DNA of 64,000 nt from Fallopia convolvulus (lineage: Eukaryota > Streptophyta > Magnoliopsida > Caryophyllales > Polygonaceae). The notes under the pieces are model-generated. The model was not told the origin of the DNA. It ran no database searches and was given only the letters and a program-made list of their open reading frames with translations. The DNA is taken from assembly GCA_964016875.1 (NCBI GenBank), contig OZ024728.1:13064272-13128271 (forward strand), in the 5' to 3' direction. This document shows, piece by piece, positions 19,526 to 31,962 of this stretch (positions are counted from its first letter, which is position 1; each line of letters opens with the position of its first letter). A program made the translations under genes and the position numbers.

Positions 19526-21948
19526 AAAAATGTTATATGGATTTATCTCCCAATAAGTCGAAATTTTGGGTACCATTAGTAGATGAAGACTGCAAGCCAT
19601 ATGTAGGTATGAAATTCAATTCCTTGGAAGAAGGAATAGCCTTCTATGAGAATTATTCGAAAATGGATGGTATGTAATAGAGAAGAAGAACAGTTCAAAT
19701 AGTAATGGTAAAAGAAAAAGGGGCACAAAGAGGTGTTATTGTCAAGATAGAATTGTTTTCAAGTACTGTGAAGGTGGGAGGTATAGGGTGATGGCATTCA
19801 ATGATCAACACATACACCCATTCTTATCTTCAAATGCGAAGTTGTTCGCTAAATCTAACCGGAAAGTTAAAGTTGGGCATGAGCACTTGATGTCCAAATG
19901 TAGGAGGGTGAAAATGGGAGCAATCAAAACATATAGATTGGTGAAAGAGCTTTGTGGACGATATGCTAATGTAGGTGCCACAACAACTGATTTCAAGAAT
20001 TCACGAAGGGATTTGATGTCATATATTAACGGTGCGGATGCTCAAATGATGATTGATCGTTTCTCGAAAAAGGAGGTTTATAGTGCATTTCATTTTGAGT
20101 TTGATGTTGATGAGTTTGATCAACCGACAAGAATATTTTGGGTTGATCTGATCGGAAGGAGGAATTATAGCATATATGGAGATGTTGTGTCATTTGATGC
20201 TACATATAGTTCAAACATGTATGTCATCATTTTTTTGTTACAGTGGTAAACCATTTTGAAATTTCCCAAATGCGTATTTCCCATTTACAGATTAAAACTT
20301 GTTCTTCATAAAAATTCACTTGTTGTTCATTACATTTAACATAGTGTTCATTTACATAGTAAATTTTTTTAAAATAAACTAAAACGTTGTTCATTACATA
20401 TAACATAATGTTCATTTACAATAAAACTTTGTTCATATGATCACACAACATGTTTATTATTTGTGACCCATTTACAATTTAAGTTGTTCATGTAAAAGCA
20501 CATGTTGTTTATTACTAATGACATGTTGTTCATTTACTGTTATAGGTATAACATGGTCTTTGCACCGTTCACGGGTCTATACAACCACGGTAGGTGTTTG
20601 ACATTTGGCGCAAGATAGGGTGTTAAAAGAAGATGTAGCATCCTATGCACGGTTGTTTGCAAGATTCAAGACAGTTATGGGAAAGGAACCAACAATACCT
20701 ATTACTGATCAAGACCCTGCTTTGAAGATTGCTTTCAATCAGATATTTGACACTGCTCGACAACGGTCGTGTATGTGGCATATCATGGAGAAGGTACCTG
20801 AAAAAGTAGGTGCTAAATTCTTAGCTGATCATCCTGAATTTTTGGCAAGGATAAATGGAATCGTATGGAGTTATGAATTGGAACCAAATGAATTTGCAAT
20901 TAAGTGGGCTGATCTGATTGCTGAATTCAATCCAAACAATAAACAATGGTTTGATTATATTGTTGAAATACGATACATGTGGCTGCCACCTTATTTGAGG
21001 GACGTGATGCTTGGTGGTCTCGTAAGAACAACTTCTATATCAAAGTCCACAAATGGCTTTTTTGTCCGGTTCACGGATTCTAACCTCAGTATCGTGGATT
21101 GATGATGCATTTTGAAAGTGCTATGGATCAGCAACGATATGAACAAGGTAAGCATAATAGTGTATCTAAAACAATGATTCCTGATTTGAAAACAGAGTTG
21201 GAAATTGAGAAAAGTTGTGCTGATATGTACACCCTCAAACAATTTTACAAGATTTAGGAGGAGATTACTAAAGCTTGTTACTTGTGTTGGGTGATTAATA
21301 TAAATGAGGATGATAGTGGGGTTCATGTATTTACTATTAAGGATGGGAATGCTATTCTGGTCAAAGTTGAGCATCATCTATCTGATAATCATTGTGTTTT
21401 GTACTTGCAAGTTGTTCGTGCGTATTGGTATTCCATGTTGTCACATCTTTTTGGTGCACAAGGATCTCAGACTATCGAGCTTACCAAGTAGCATGGTTCT
21501 AACTAGATGGACGAAATTCCCACACCTAAGAGCCCCTTCTCCTATTTATGAATATTTGTTCCGAGAGTCATTGCAGATAGAAGAGAGTAAATTGGTGATG
21601 AACAACCTCTGGGGGAATTTCTATTCTTGTATCGATACGGTTACTGATAATTGTGAGCTTTTGTCTGAATTTGCTAGCATGATAAGAAAACAGAAATTGA
21701 GATTGGAGGCTACTTCGTCAACAAAGCGCGTTGCCGTCAATAAAAAGGTTAGAATGGTTGAGTCAATGATTGGTAATAGTGTCCCATCAAATGTTACTGT
21801 GATGCCACCGGAACAAGCAAAGAACAAGGGGGGTGGTCGTTGGCAATCAGGAAAAGAGAAGAAGATTGAGCAGGCTAAAAAGAGAAGGACATGTAGCATT
21901 TGCAACAAGCGGGAGGGGCATAATAGTAGGACATGTCCAAATAAATAG
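19526..21948 (+). pseudogene. FAR1/MULE-type transposase gene, damaged
   Basis: A FAR1-like N-terminal region (VGMKFNSLEEGIAFYENY, 19600-19660) leads through a frameshift near 19665 into a Cys-rich and basic stretch. The MULE transposase core follows (FDATYSSNM at exon end 20218; VFAPFTGLYNHGRC after a 327-bp intron at 20219-20545; PITDQDPAL; CMWHIMEKVPEKV). A stop lies at 21100 and a frame change before the SWIM zinc finger (CTCKLFVRIGIPCCHIF, about 21394-21444). The C-terminus ends in a CCHC-like knuckle (CSICNKREGHNSRTC) before the stop at 21946. The order FAR1-MULE-SWIM is that of FAR1/FHY3-like transposases. It is broken, so the copy is not autonomous. Confidence 0.8.
20219..20545 (+). 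other. Intron of the transposase gene, rich in GTTCAT words
   Basis: Donor GTATGTC and acceptor TTATAG restore a continuous frame through the MULE core when removed. The intron is packed with GTTCAT and ACATTTAACATA words in the same sense as the left array, so the motif occupies non-coding gaps within the element. Confidence 0.65.
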
Positions 21949-22721
21949 TTTACATGTGTTTATTTTGTTATTTTCTCATTCAATATTGATTGGTTAGGAA
22001 AAAAAAAACATATTTTTAGTTTTCTGCTATTGATCATACATTTAATTGTTTGAATGGTTTAGAGGTTTGTTTTTTTTGTATGGTCACTGTTGAAATATTT
22101 GGTGGTACATTATTGTTTATTTGGTTTATCCTAACACTTGGAGTTACATTAGTGTATCTAAGTATTTTTGTTGTTCATTAATAATTAATAAGTTTTTCAT
22201 TCGTAACTAATAATTTCAGTAGATATTGTTCATTCTTATGCCCTTATATGTGAATGAACAATTTTGTAGATCATAATGAACAATATTCACTTGTAAAAAG
22301 AACAATAACTATTTTAGTCCTTATCCATCAAGACCAATTTTTTTATTCACGTGACAATATTGTTTTCCTAATAATTTTAAAGTAGATGAACAAATAAATA
22401 TGATTTAAAGAACAAAAAAATCAGGTACAAGAAAAATTGAAGACATAAATAATAGCTTGTATACTCCGCGACATTTAACAGCAAACTGAAATAACAACAA
22501 CATGAAATAACAATTTAGAATGTGAATAACAACTAAGGTAATCGTTCGCATGTGATAAAACATGTTCATTACAAATGAAAGTGTAATAAATCTAAAGCAG
22601 TCAAGTGTGATACTTAGGGAAAGACATAGTAAATTGTCATGAACATCGAATAAAAGAAGGCAACAACACCCGTCCACGGTCAGCAATCCAATCTCAAAGT
22701 TCAAAATAACTTCAAAACAAA

Positions 22722-23634
22722 TCACTTTCTTGACCTATTTTTCTTGAAATGATCGCACACCATGTCCAATACATTGTCTTTAACTTCATTCCGTTCAAAG
22801 TTGAAGATGGCACACAAATATCATTGGCGTAATGCCTCTATAGTCTTCTTTTGACTATTTTTCCTGAAGCCACATTGAAAACCTCTTGATCCGGTTCCCA
22901 TATACAATTCCATGTGTCTCATTGTGTAGACACCACAATCAATGCGATTCCTCTTTACCATCCTATCAAAGTGCAACTTTACACGAATAACATCAACAAT
23001 AGCATGTGATTTCTCACTTAAGCCATTGTTATCTAAGAATTGAATTAACATCTTTGACTATTATATACAAACTTTATGTCAATACACAAATAATAAAACA
23101 AGATTGAACAAAAAATTGATGAAATAATAGTGTGAGCATTACCAATGAATGAAGAACCATGCCATAATTTTCATAAAAGGTAACCGAAGAATCCAAATTA
23201 TGCAAGACTTCAATTTTGTATCGTCTAAAATCATAACTTATCACATAAAAGTGAGTACAGGCTATGATTGGAAACAACACCTGTATGTAACAACATGAGA
23301 GAGTATATGTCAAGCATTCATATGGAATATGTTATTTAAACAATTAGTATAAAATAATATTAATGATAACCAACCATATCAATTGCTCCCAACTGAATAG
23401 GTGATTTGCTAAGTACTTTGTTCAACTCTTCTGCAAAGTTACAATAGTTTGCCTCTTCAGAACCAAAATGAGGGTTAACAATAATGGTGATTTGTACATA
23501 TTTTAATACCTTTAAAATAATTTATAAAAAACATGACCTTGGTATGTAATTATATTGAAAGTTTGTTTAAAGAGAATAACGATTCACTTACAGTTGTGGA
23601 GCATGTCGCAAAGAATCGGGATGGTGAGTTCGGG
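22722..23634 (-). pseudogene. Ulp1/C48 cysteine protease gene, C-terminal exons
   Basis: Read from high to low coordinates: an exon remnant next to the Athila insertion (about 23634-23590), a helical exon (about 23510-23385), an exon with the catalytic His and Asp (THFYVISYD, His codon near 23253; NLDSS, Asp near 23193), and a last exon with the catalytic Cys in RIDCGVYTMRHME (Cys near 22937), ending at the stop 22722-22724. Ulp1 enzymes process SUMO or remove it from targets. All three catalytic residues are visible. The gene is cut by two retrotransposons, so this copy cannot make the full protein. Confidence 0.75.
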
Positions 23635-24826
23635 TGATATGTTGTGTTTTATACAACATAACTAGGACTTTTTAGTACATATTTTTATAGTATTTTAGGC
23701 ATGTTAGAAGCATTATTGAAGAACAGATTTGAAGGCCGAAAGAGCAGAGTTTTGACGAGTTATAAAGAATTTGAAGAAATCGATGTTTTTGAAGGCCGCG
23801 ATCGCGGTGAAGATTGGTGGCGATCTCGGTTCAAGGTCGCCAGTGAGGTCGCGGGTTCAAGGAAGGCCGCGATCGCGACCCTGCACAATGGCGATCGCAG
23901 CCCGGTTGGAGATTGACGCGATCAAATTTCTCCGTTTAGTTTATTATTTTATATTTTATATCTTTTTATTTCCGACTTGTTCGAGACTATTTTAGGTTTA
24001 CTTTTCAGCCTTTGTTGGCATTCTCTCTTAGACCTAGTTTACAATTTTTCAAACTGTTGATATTTTCTCTCTTATGGAGAACTAAACTCCCTAAATCTTA
24101 TTCTAGTTGAAGCTTTTCAAACTCAAGTTGTTGTGAGATTCTACTTTACAGGTTTATTTCTACAGGTTATTTCAATTCTCTTGTGCGTAATTAATATTGA
24201 TTGTGTTGATTTCTGCTTGTCTGGCCAAATAGTTGGAATTTAATACTCTCTATTGCTAGATCTAGGTTTTCTCATAGCAAAACCTAATCTTTGTGGAATC
24301 TCAATTGGTTTAGGACTCGTTGGACTAAAACAATTGAGAAAGAGATTTGAATGCATGTTGATTGTTTGACTCATTGGAATTCAATTGCATGTATCTTGCT
24401 TATCCTTGTTCTCATTGCTAATATCCTTATTATTTATGATCGTTCATGAGTTGTTTGGATATTAAGTTTACATGTCTCGTTGCCATGTTCTATTTCTGAT
24501 CAGGATAGGAATAACCAAAATGAATAACTTGTTTGAATCTATGATCAATAACTTGATGAAGAAAGTGGATACTTGAATAGGATTGCTTCCCTTAACTTGT
24601 TAAAAATCCAATCTTTTCCTTGTTTAATTCATTGTTCTTGCTTTGTTTGTTTCAATTCATTATTGTTAGTTTAATAATCAAAATCCCCCCTTTTATTACT
24701 ATTGAGTTGATAACAATATTACTCTAAATTACAAGTGTCTCTTGGGTTCGACCCCGACTTACCAACTATACTAGTTGAGTAACTAGGGATTATTTTTGAT
24801 TTGGCACGACGACTTTCATCCAGTCA
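23635..24826 (+). repeat. 5' LTR of the Athila element
   Basis: TGATATGTTGTG...CCAGTCA, 1192 bp, nearly identical to 34799-35991. It holds three exact GCGATCGC palindromes (23798, 23869, 23891) and decayed variants in its first 270 bp. Confidence 0.9.
23798..23898. repeat. GCGATCGC cluster 1 (5' LTR)
   Basis: Exact copies lie at 23798-23805, 23869-23876 and 23891-23898, usually extended to CCGCGATCGCGG. A variant GCGATCTC lies between them. Confidence 0.9.
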
Positions 24827-24830
24827 AATT

Positions 24831-24848
24831 ATGGCACCGTTGCCAGGG
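24831..24848 (+). promoter_or_regulatory. Athila primer-binding site (tRNA-Asp type)
   Basis: ATGGCACCGTTGCCAGGG lies four bases after the LTR end. Athila elements usually show TGGCGCCGTTGCCGGGG here, and the differences are G-to-A type changes. Confidence 0.7.
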
Positions 24849-24906
24849 ACACTTTTGTTTAATTCTAAGTTTTTATTGTTACCAACTCTAGTGTGGACCC
24901 TAATAT

Positions 24907-26535
24907 ATGGTTCACACCCGTGCTACTGATTCTTCTATTTCGCCTTTCGATTCAGAGATTGAAAGGACCCTTTCTAGGTTGAGACGTGAAGCTCGGGAAC
25001 TACTCCGTGAATTGCCTTTCGACTTGGATTCTGCTGAAGCTGAGACAATGGGAGATCAGACTTTGAGGCAACTGACTACCCCAAACTTTCAACAACAGCC
25101 CCTGGCTGTTCAGTTCCCTGCACTGAATCAAAGTGTCAAGTTTGAATTGAAGTCATGGTTGGTCCACCTTTTGCCCCAATTCCATGGGCATGGTGGAGAA
25201 GATCCCAACAAGCATCTTGCTGAATTTGATCAGGTCTGCTCAAGTATGAAGCCTGCTGATGTAACATAAGACCAAATCAAGCTGAGGGCGTTTCCTTTCT
25301 CTCTGAAGGATTCAGCCAATGAGTGGCTCTACCATCTCTCTCCAGGCTCCATTGATACCTGGACTAAGATGAAAGCAGCATTCTTGGAGAAATATTTTCC
25401 AGCCACTAAATAGAACAGTCTGAAGAAGAGCATGAGCGATATTGAACAACAGGCTGGAGAGAGCCTATATGATTATCATGAGCGGTTCAAGAGACTGTGT
25501 GCTAGTTGTCCATATCATGGATATTTTGATCAAGACCTGGTACTGTATTTCTTTGGTGGATTACTAGACGATGAGCGTAGAATGGTGAATGCAGCTTGTG
25601 GTGGAAGCCTGATGAACAAGTCACCAGCAGATGCCCTTGAGCTCTTTTCTGAGCTTTCTGAGAACTCAAGGCAATTCAACAAAAGAACTGGCGCTAAAGG
25701 AGTCAATGCTATGGACTCCTCTTTTGTTATAAGATCTGAGATTGCGGAATTGAAGGATATGATGAAGAGGTTCATGATGCAAGGAACCCCTCAACAACTA
25801 AAGGCATGTGAAATTTGTGCTGACACACTTCACCCTACTGATGCCTGCCCACAACTCGAGGAGCATCAGGCTGAGCTTAATGATGTAGGAGGCTACGGAC
25901 CTCCTTGACCTCGTTTTGATCCTTATTATAATACATACAACCCAGGCTGGACACATCATCCAAATTTGAGATATGGGAATCAAAATCAGCCTCAATATAA
26001 TCAGCAAGGAGGAAATCAGCAACCCAAGCAACCTTATGTTCCTAGACCTCTAGTTCAGAGCCAAAACAACTCATCCAATGCTGAAGAGATGATTGCAAAG
26101 CTAGCTATAACAGTAGACCAGATGGGACAGAATACTCAAGCTAGTATCAAGAATATAGAGACTCGGATCAGTCAACTGGCTACTGCAGTAAGCAAATTGG
26201 AGGCCAGAGATTCTGGAAAATTGCCAGCACAGCCCATCAATCCAAGGGAGAATGTGAGTGCAATTAGATTAAGAAGTGGAAGAGAATTGTTGAAAGTTGA
26301 CGAGAGATCGGAAGAACCGCGATCGCCACCACAACAAGGCGCGATCGCGGCTGAAGAGACCACTAGTGGCAATCGCGGCCCCTTAACTGAGGCCTCGGGA
26401 TTTGAGAAAAGTGAGGCCGCGATCGCTCCCATCTAGGGGCGCGATCGCGGTGGCGATGATTTACGAAAAACTCAAGAACCGTGATCGCGGCTTCCTGATG
26501 GCGATCGCGGCCAGGCCCCAGATTTCGACGATTAA
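24907..26535 (+). pseudogene. gag: gag of the Athila element, broken
   Basis: The ATG at 24907 opens MVHTRATDSS. The Athila/Tat gag core follows (FHGHGGEDPNKHLAEFDQVC, then KAAFLEKYFP, YDYHERFKRLCASCPYHG, FFGGL). A CCHC knuckle CEIC...H...C lies at 25807-25848. One frame runs throughout, but stops lie at 25267, 25411, 25906, 26434, 26482 and 26533. The tail from 26300 is a proline/acid-rich linker built largely from GCGATCGC-containing segments. The stop at 26482 arises where CGCGATCGCGG has become GTGATCGCGG. Confidence 0.8.
26319..26508. repeat. GCGATCGC cluster 2 (gag-protease linker)
   Basis: Exact copies lie at 26319, 26341, 26419, 26441 and 26501. Decayed copies (GCAATCGCGG, GTGATCGCGG) lie between them. 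In frame they encode alternating AIA and DRG words. A TTAACTGAGG block at 26384 recurs in cluster 3. Confidence 0.9.
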
Positions 26536-29418
26536 TTTGTTCGCCCGAATTTCCCTTCTATTGTTTCTCATAAGCCATATCCTCCCTTTCATGAAGCACT
26601 GAAAGACACAAGGAAGCCCGAGAACGACAAGGAGATCTTTGAGACGTTTTCCAAGTGTGAGGTAAATATCCCTTTGCTCAATCTAATTAAAAGCGTTCCT
26701 AGATTTGCTAAATTTCTGAAAGAGTTGTGCACTACCAAAAATTAAAAGGGAAACAGAAAGTTAAGGTCAGTGAACATGTCTCAGCTGTATTTCAAAGGCG
26801 AATGCCTAAGAAGTACAGTGATCCAGGCATGTTCAGCATTCCCTGCATAATAGGAGACACTAAAATAGATAAAGCCATGCTTGACTTAGGTGCTTCTATT
26901 AATGTCATGCCTTATTCTGTTTATACTTCACTAGGCTTAGGACCTTTGAATGAAACTGGTGTTATTGTTCAATTCGCTGATGGGTCCACATTCTACCCGA
27001 AAGGGGTTGTTGAAGATGTCCTTGTCATGGTGGATAACTTGATTTTCCCTGTTGATTTCTTTGTGCTTGACATGGATCATGATGTGCATGCTACACCCAT
27101 TTTGTTAGGTTGACCTTTCATGAAAACTACAAAAACAAAAATTGATATGTGTAAAGGTGTCCTAACTATGGAATTTGATGGGGAGATATTTGAATATAGT
27201 ATGGATAATGCTATAAAATACCCCCAAGATGATCATTCTCTCTGTTCCATTGATGTAATTGATCCTATTGTGCAAGATGTCTTTGATATTACTTATGGTG
27301 ATGAGTTACAATCTGTTTTAGAGAATGACATTGAATTTCATGCATGGATTATAATCTGCCTGATAGACATCATGAGATCCTTGCTGATTTGAGTGCTTGC
27401 TGTGAATCTCCTGATGATGCTTTGGCCATTGGGCCCATACCACTAACTCTCCCTAGCGAGAAATTGCTTCCTTCTGTAGTACAGGCGCCAGAAGTTGAGC
27501 TTAAACAGCTCCTTGAACATTTGAAATATGCCTTCCTTGGATATGGTGAAACTTTACCTGTCATTATTTCTAACAAACTCTCCAAGGAACAAGAAGATAG
27601 ATTGGTGCAAGTACTTAAGGAGCACAAGACAGCACTAGGTTGGACCATTGCTGACATTAAAGGGATTAGTCCCTCTACATGTATGCATAGGATCCTCCTA
27701 GAAGAAGGTGCCAAGCCATCCAGACAGCCACAAAGAAGGCTCAACCCACCTATGATGGAGGTAGTCAACAAGGAGGTGCTGAAGCTCCTACAGGCAGGTA
27801 TGATCTATCCCATCTCTGATAGCCAGTGGGTTAGTCCGACCCAGGTTGTGCCCAAGAAGGGTGGTATTACAGTAGTTGACAATGTGCATGGGGAATTAGT
27901 CCCCACACGAGTCCAGACTGGTTGGAGAGTCTGTATTGATTACCGTAAGCTGAACACGGTAACTAGAAAAGATCACTTTCCCTTGCCATTTATCGATCAA
28001 ATGCTTGAGCGACTTGCCGGTCGTTCCTATTATTGCTTTTTAGATGGCTATTCAGGGTATTTTCAGATCGCTATTGCACCAGAGGACCAAGAGAAAACGA
28101 CATTTACATGTCCCTTTGGCACTTTTGCATACCGCAGAATGCCATTTGGATTGTGTAACGCACCCAGTACATCTTTTATGAGTATATTGAGAATTTTATA
28201 GAGGTTTTTATGGATGACTTTACAGTACATGGAGACGACTTTGATGCCTGCTTAAACCATCTCTCCTTAGTCCTTCAAAGATGTGTAGAAACCAATTTGG
28301 CTCTAAACTCTGAGAAGTGTCACTTTATGGTTGAGCAAGGCATTGTTTTGGGTCACATAGTGTCATCTAGGGGTATTGAGGTCGATAAGGCAAAAATTGA
28401 TATCATTCAGTCCTTGCCTTATCCTACTAGTGTGTATGAAGTGCGTTCTTTTCTAGGCCATGTAGGTTTCTATCGTAGGTTTATTAAAGACTTTTCCAAG
28501 ATCTCAGTCCCATTGTGTGATTTGCTGAAGAAGGATGTGCCCTATGAGTTCAATAAGGCATGTAAAATGGCGTTTGATGAGCTGAAAACACGCCTTACAA
28601 GTGCACCAATAATTCAAGCCCCGGATTGGTCTCGACCTTTCGAGATCATGTGTGATGCATGTGATTATGCTGTTGGGGCTGTTTTGGGTCAAAAGGAAGC
28701 TAGAGCATCTCATCTCATACATTATGCTTCCATGACTTTGAACAATGCCCAAAGGAACTACTCCACCATTGAGAAGGAAATGCTTGCTGTAATGTTTGCT
28801 TTGGAAAAGTTCAGATAGTATTTGCTGGGTACAAAAGTGATAGTCTATTCAGACCATGCAGCACTAAGTTATTTAATGACGAAAAAGGAGGCTAAGCCAA
28901 GATTGATAAGATGGATCCTCTTTCTGAGTGAGTTTGATATTGAGATAAGAGACAAAAAAGGAGTTGAAAACCTTATAGTTGACCACCTGAGCCGACTTGT
29001 ACATGTGGAAGACAAGTCAGGAAGTCAAGAACAAATTCAAGGACAATTCCCTGACGACACGCTTTTCGGAGTCGTTACTAAAATAGAAACCGCGATCGAG
29101 GTCCCATCCAAAGGCGACCGCGGTTCGTTAACTGAGAGTTCCGAAGAGTTTGGTGCCCAACCGCGATCGCTGCCAGAAGAAGAGGCGACCGTGGCCAAAG
29201 CGACCGCGATCGCGGCCCTCACCGTTGGCGATCGCGGTCCTGGCGGCGACAGCGATGACGAACCACGACTCGAGGAATTTGTTCTAGGAATCCATTCCTT
29301 CAAGCCATGGTATGCAAATCTTGTCAATTACCTCGTCTCAGGGGAGTTTCCTCCTAATTTCACCAAGGCTCAGAAGGACAAGGTGCGTCATGAATCCCGA
29401 TTCTATGTCTGGGATGAT
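26536..29418 (+). pseudogene. pol: Athila pol part 1: protease, RT, RNase H and linker
   Basis: The aspartic protease motif DLGASINVMP starts at 26883. RT shows WRVCIDYRKLN, FLDGYSGY and the catalytic FMDD at 28207-28218. RNase H runs from about 28600 to 28960 (DACDYAVGAVLGQ, YSTIEKEMLAV). Lesions: a frameshift near 26740, TGA at 27111, a frame change near 27340, a small deletion with frame change at about 28165-28200 just before FMDD, and TAG at 28816. The linker at 29090-29240 is made of GCGATCGC segments. The frame is then cut by a solo LTR at 29419. Confidence 0.82.
29095..29235. repeat. GCGATCGC cluster 3 (RNase H-integrase linker)
   Basis: Exact copies lie at 29163, 29206 and 29228, with variants near 29092 (GCGATCGA) and 29114. 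The GTTAACTGAGAGTTCCG block at 29127 echoes the one in cluster 2, and the coded peptides share RGxLTExS, so more than the 8-mer was copied. Confidence 0.88.
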
Positions 29419-30598
29419 TGATACGCTGGTTTTAGTACAGCGTAATTATGTATTTTTATTAGGCTTTCTGAGTGTTTTAGGCTAGATTAGGGTGTCTAAT
29501 TGTAATATTAGAAAAGCCTACAGTTGAAGCTTTTGAAGACAGAAGTCCTAAGTTCGAGTTGAAGACCCGCTTTACAGCGGTTGCTAAGGAAAACAAGTTT
29601 GAAGTTTCGAAGAAACTAGGACCCGCGATGGCGGGTCGGGACCGCGCTTGGGGGTGATGTTGATTCCGTGAGGGCTGAGACATCGGTGGAGCCGCGCCCA
29701 CGGGTGATGGCCCGCGCTCGCCGGTGGCATATTTTCCGAGCGCCGACTTCGTTTCGTTTTATTCTATCTTTATTTATATTTATATCTAGTTTTATTTCGA
29801 ATGTTTTCTTCTTTTTAAGCCTAGTTTCGTATTCAGTTTCAAAGCATACTTTTGGGAGACATCTATCTAGATTTTATTTCAGTTTAACCTAGTTTTTATT
29901 TTTATTATGGAGAACTAATCTTCCTTGGAGTTTGTTTGATCAAGGAAGCCTTTTTATTGAATTCGTGAGATTTTGGTAACTTTTCTATCCTTTGGTTAAT
30001 ATCAAAACTCTTGTTTTAATTCCATGATCTATGTTTGATTTTATGAGCCTGATCAACTTGTTTGATTGACTTTGATCTACTGTTTGGATTAGGTTTGATT
30101 GTTGTCTGTGCAATCTTATTTATCCTTGAAACAACTCTTTTCCAGGTCCGTGGACTGGAATTGAAAAAAAGTGTTTGATTGTTATTTTATGCATGAGACT
30201 CGTTGTTTGATTGCATGAATTGATTTCCTTTTATCCTTAATACTTTGCATGATTTGAATTAAGCGTTCTTGTTCATATCATAATTTCGCTTGGACCGTGG
30301 ACAAGCGGAAATCTTTTATAAGGATTTGAATTAACCTAGGAATTATAGAAAAGTGGATGAATCAATGATCGAATGATTAAAAAGGTGGAATTCGTTGAAT
30401 AAACTCTGCTTTCCTCTTATTGATTTGATACTTAATACTGTTTGCTTGCTTAAACACCAAAAACCCCTGTCTTTGTTCTTTGTTGATTGATTAGAATACC
30501 GATTCTCTTGGGTTCGATCCCTTACTTGCATGCTATACTTGGTTTGTAGTTTAGGGTAATTTATTTTTGATCTCGGCACAACGACTTTAGTCGAGTCA
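29419..30598 (+). mobile_element. Solo LTR of a second Athila family, inside the first element's pol
   Basis: TGATACGCTGGTTTTAGTAC...CGAGTCA, 1180 bp, with a perfect 5-bp target duplication ATGAT (29414-29418 and 30599-30603). Its ends match the host Athila LTR in layout (TGATA start, AACGACTTT near the end, AGTCA end), but the body differs. It carries a GC-rich block of CCCGCGATGGCGGG type at 29620-29720 where the host LTR has GCGATCGC. A solo LTR arises by recombination between two LTRs of one insertion. Confidence 0.85.
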
Positions 30599-30603
30599 AT
30601 GAT

Positions 30604-31791
30604 CCTTATTTATGGAAGCACTGCACAGATTAGGTAATCCGACGGTGTGTCCCGGATTCTGAGGTACAATCTATCTTGTCTTTTTGTCATTCCTATGCAT
30701 GTGGGGGTCATTTTGGGACTAATAAAACTGCTAGGAAAGTTTTAGAAGCTAGTTTTTATTGGCCTCATATTTTTAGGGATGCTTATGCTTTCTGTAAGTC
30801 ATGTGATCGTTGTCAGAGGGTGGGTAATATTTCTTAGAGACATGAGATGCCTCAATCCCGTATGATATTCTGTGAAATTTTTGATGTTTGGGACATTGAC
30901 TTTATGGGTCCCTTCCCCTCTTCTTATGGGAATCTGTATATTTTACTTGCGGTGGACTATGTTTCCAAGTGGGTGGAAGCAAAGGCCACCAGAACTGATG
31001 ATTCAAAAGAAGTTGCATGTTTCCTTAAGGACAACATTTTTTCAAGATTTGGGATTCCAAAAGCTCTAATAAGTGACAGGGGTACTCATTTTTGCAACAA
31101 GACTGTGAGTGCTTTATTGAAGAAGTATCATGTCACTCAGAAGATCTCTACAACCTATCACCCCAAACCAATGGACAAGCTGAAGTGTCCAACCGGGAGA
31201 TAAAATCAATTTTGGAGAAGACGGTGGCACCCAATAGGAAAGATTGGAGTTTGAGACTCAATTATGCTTTGTGGGCCTACCGTACTGCGTATAAGACACC
31301 CATCGGGATGTCTCCCTTCATATTGGTTTATGGAAAAGGCTGTCACTTGCCAGTTGAGCTTAAGCACAAAGCTTATTGGGCGGTCAAAAAATGCAATTTC
31401 AACATCAAAGAGAATGGAGAGTTTAGAAAATCACAACTTCAAGAATTGGAAGAGTTGAGATTGGATGCTTATGATAATGTTGTGAATTACAAAAACAAAA
31501 AAAAAAGCATGGCATGATAAGAACATCCTAAGGAAGGAATTCAAAGCTGGAGATAAGGTCCTTCTCTTTCAGTCTTGTCTCACACTCTTCCCAGGAAAAC
31601 TCCGTTCTAGATGGGCTGGACCGTATACAGTTGCTCGAGTCTTTCCACATGGGGCTGTGGAATTATTAGATGGGGACTCCCAAAAGGTGTTCAAGGTTAA
31701 TGGTCAGAGATTGAAGAAATATCATGAGGGAGTCAGCCAAGAAGTGCTAGAGGAGGTGGGTCTTGATGATCCAACCCCAATTGCTAATTAA
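30604..31791 (+). pseudogene. pol: Athila pol part 2: integrase
   Basis: A zinc-binding region (HSYACGGHFG; CKSCDRC near 30793) is followed by the catalytic core: Asp 30898 in DIDFMGPF, Asp 31075 in SDRGTHF, Glu 31182 in GQAEVSN, with D-35-E spacing once a lost base is allowed for. The loss lies in a C run near 31160. A stop lies at 30838. A second frame change falls in an A run near 31495-31505. The C-terminal domain (GDKVLLFQS, LRSRWAGPYTV) continues to a stop near 31791. The part before 29419 and this part were one reading frame before the solo LTR arrived. Confidence 0.8.
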
Positions 31792-31962
31792 AAGGGCACT
31801 AATGTCGAGTCAATGACATTAAACAAAGGCGCTGCTCGGGAGGCAACCCGAGGTAAGTTTTCTTGTTTCTTTTAATGTTTTTGTTTTGTTTAGTTTTCTT
31901 TTCAATCTCTTGAGGCTGACACGCAAATACTAGGTTCGAAAGAACATTATTGAGGACAAACC

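Larger units (their letters stand above)
18785..23634 (+). mobile_element. Composite FAR1/Ulp1 MULE, segment 1 of 3
   Basis: It holds the left motif array, a FAR1-type transposase gene (plus) and the 3' half of a Ulp1-protease gene (minus), arranged tail to tail. It stops at the Athila target duplication (23630-23634). MULEs that carry Ulp1-type genes are known in plants (Kaonashi group). The rest of this copy lies at 35992-36222 and 46588 onwards. The outer left end is not defined. Confidence 0.7.
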
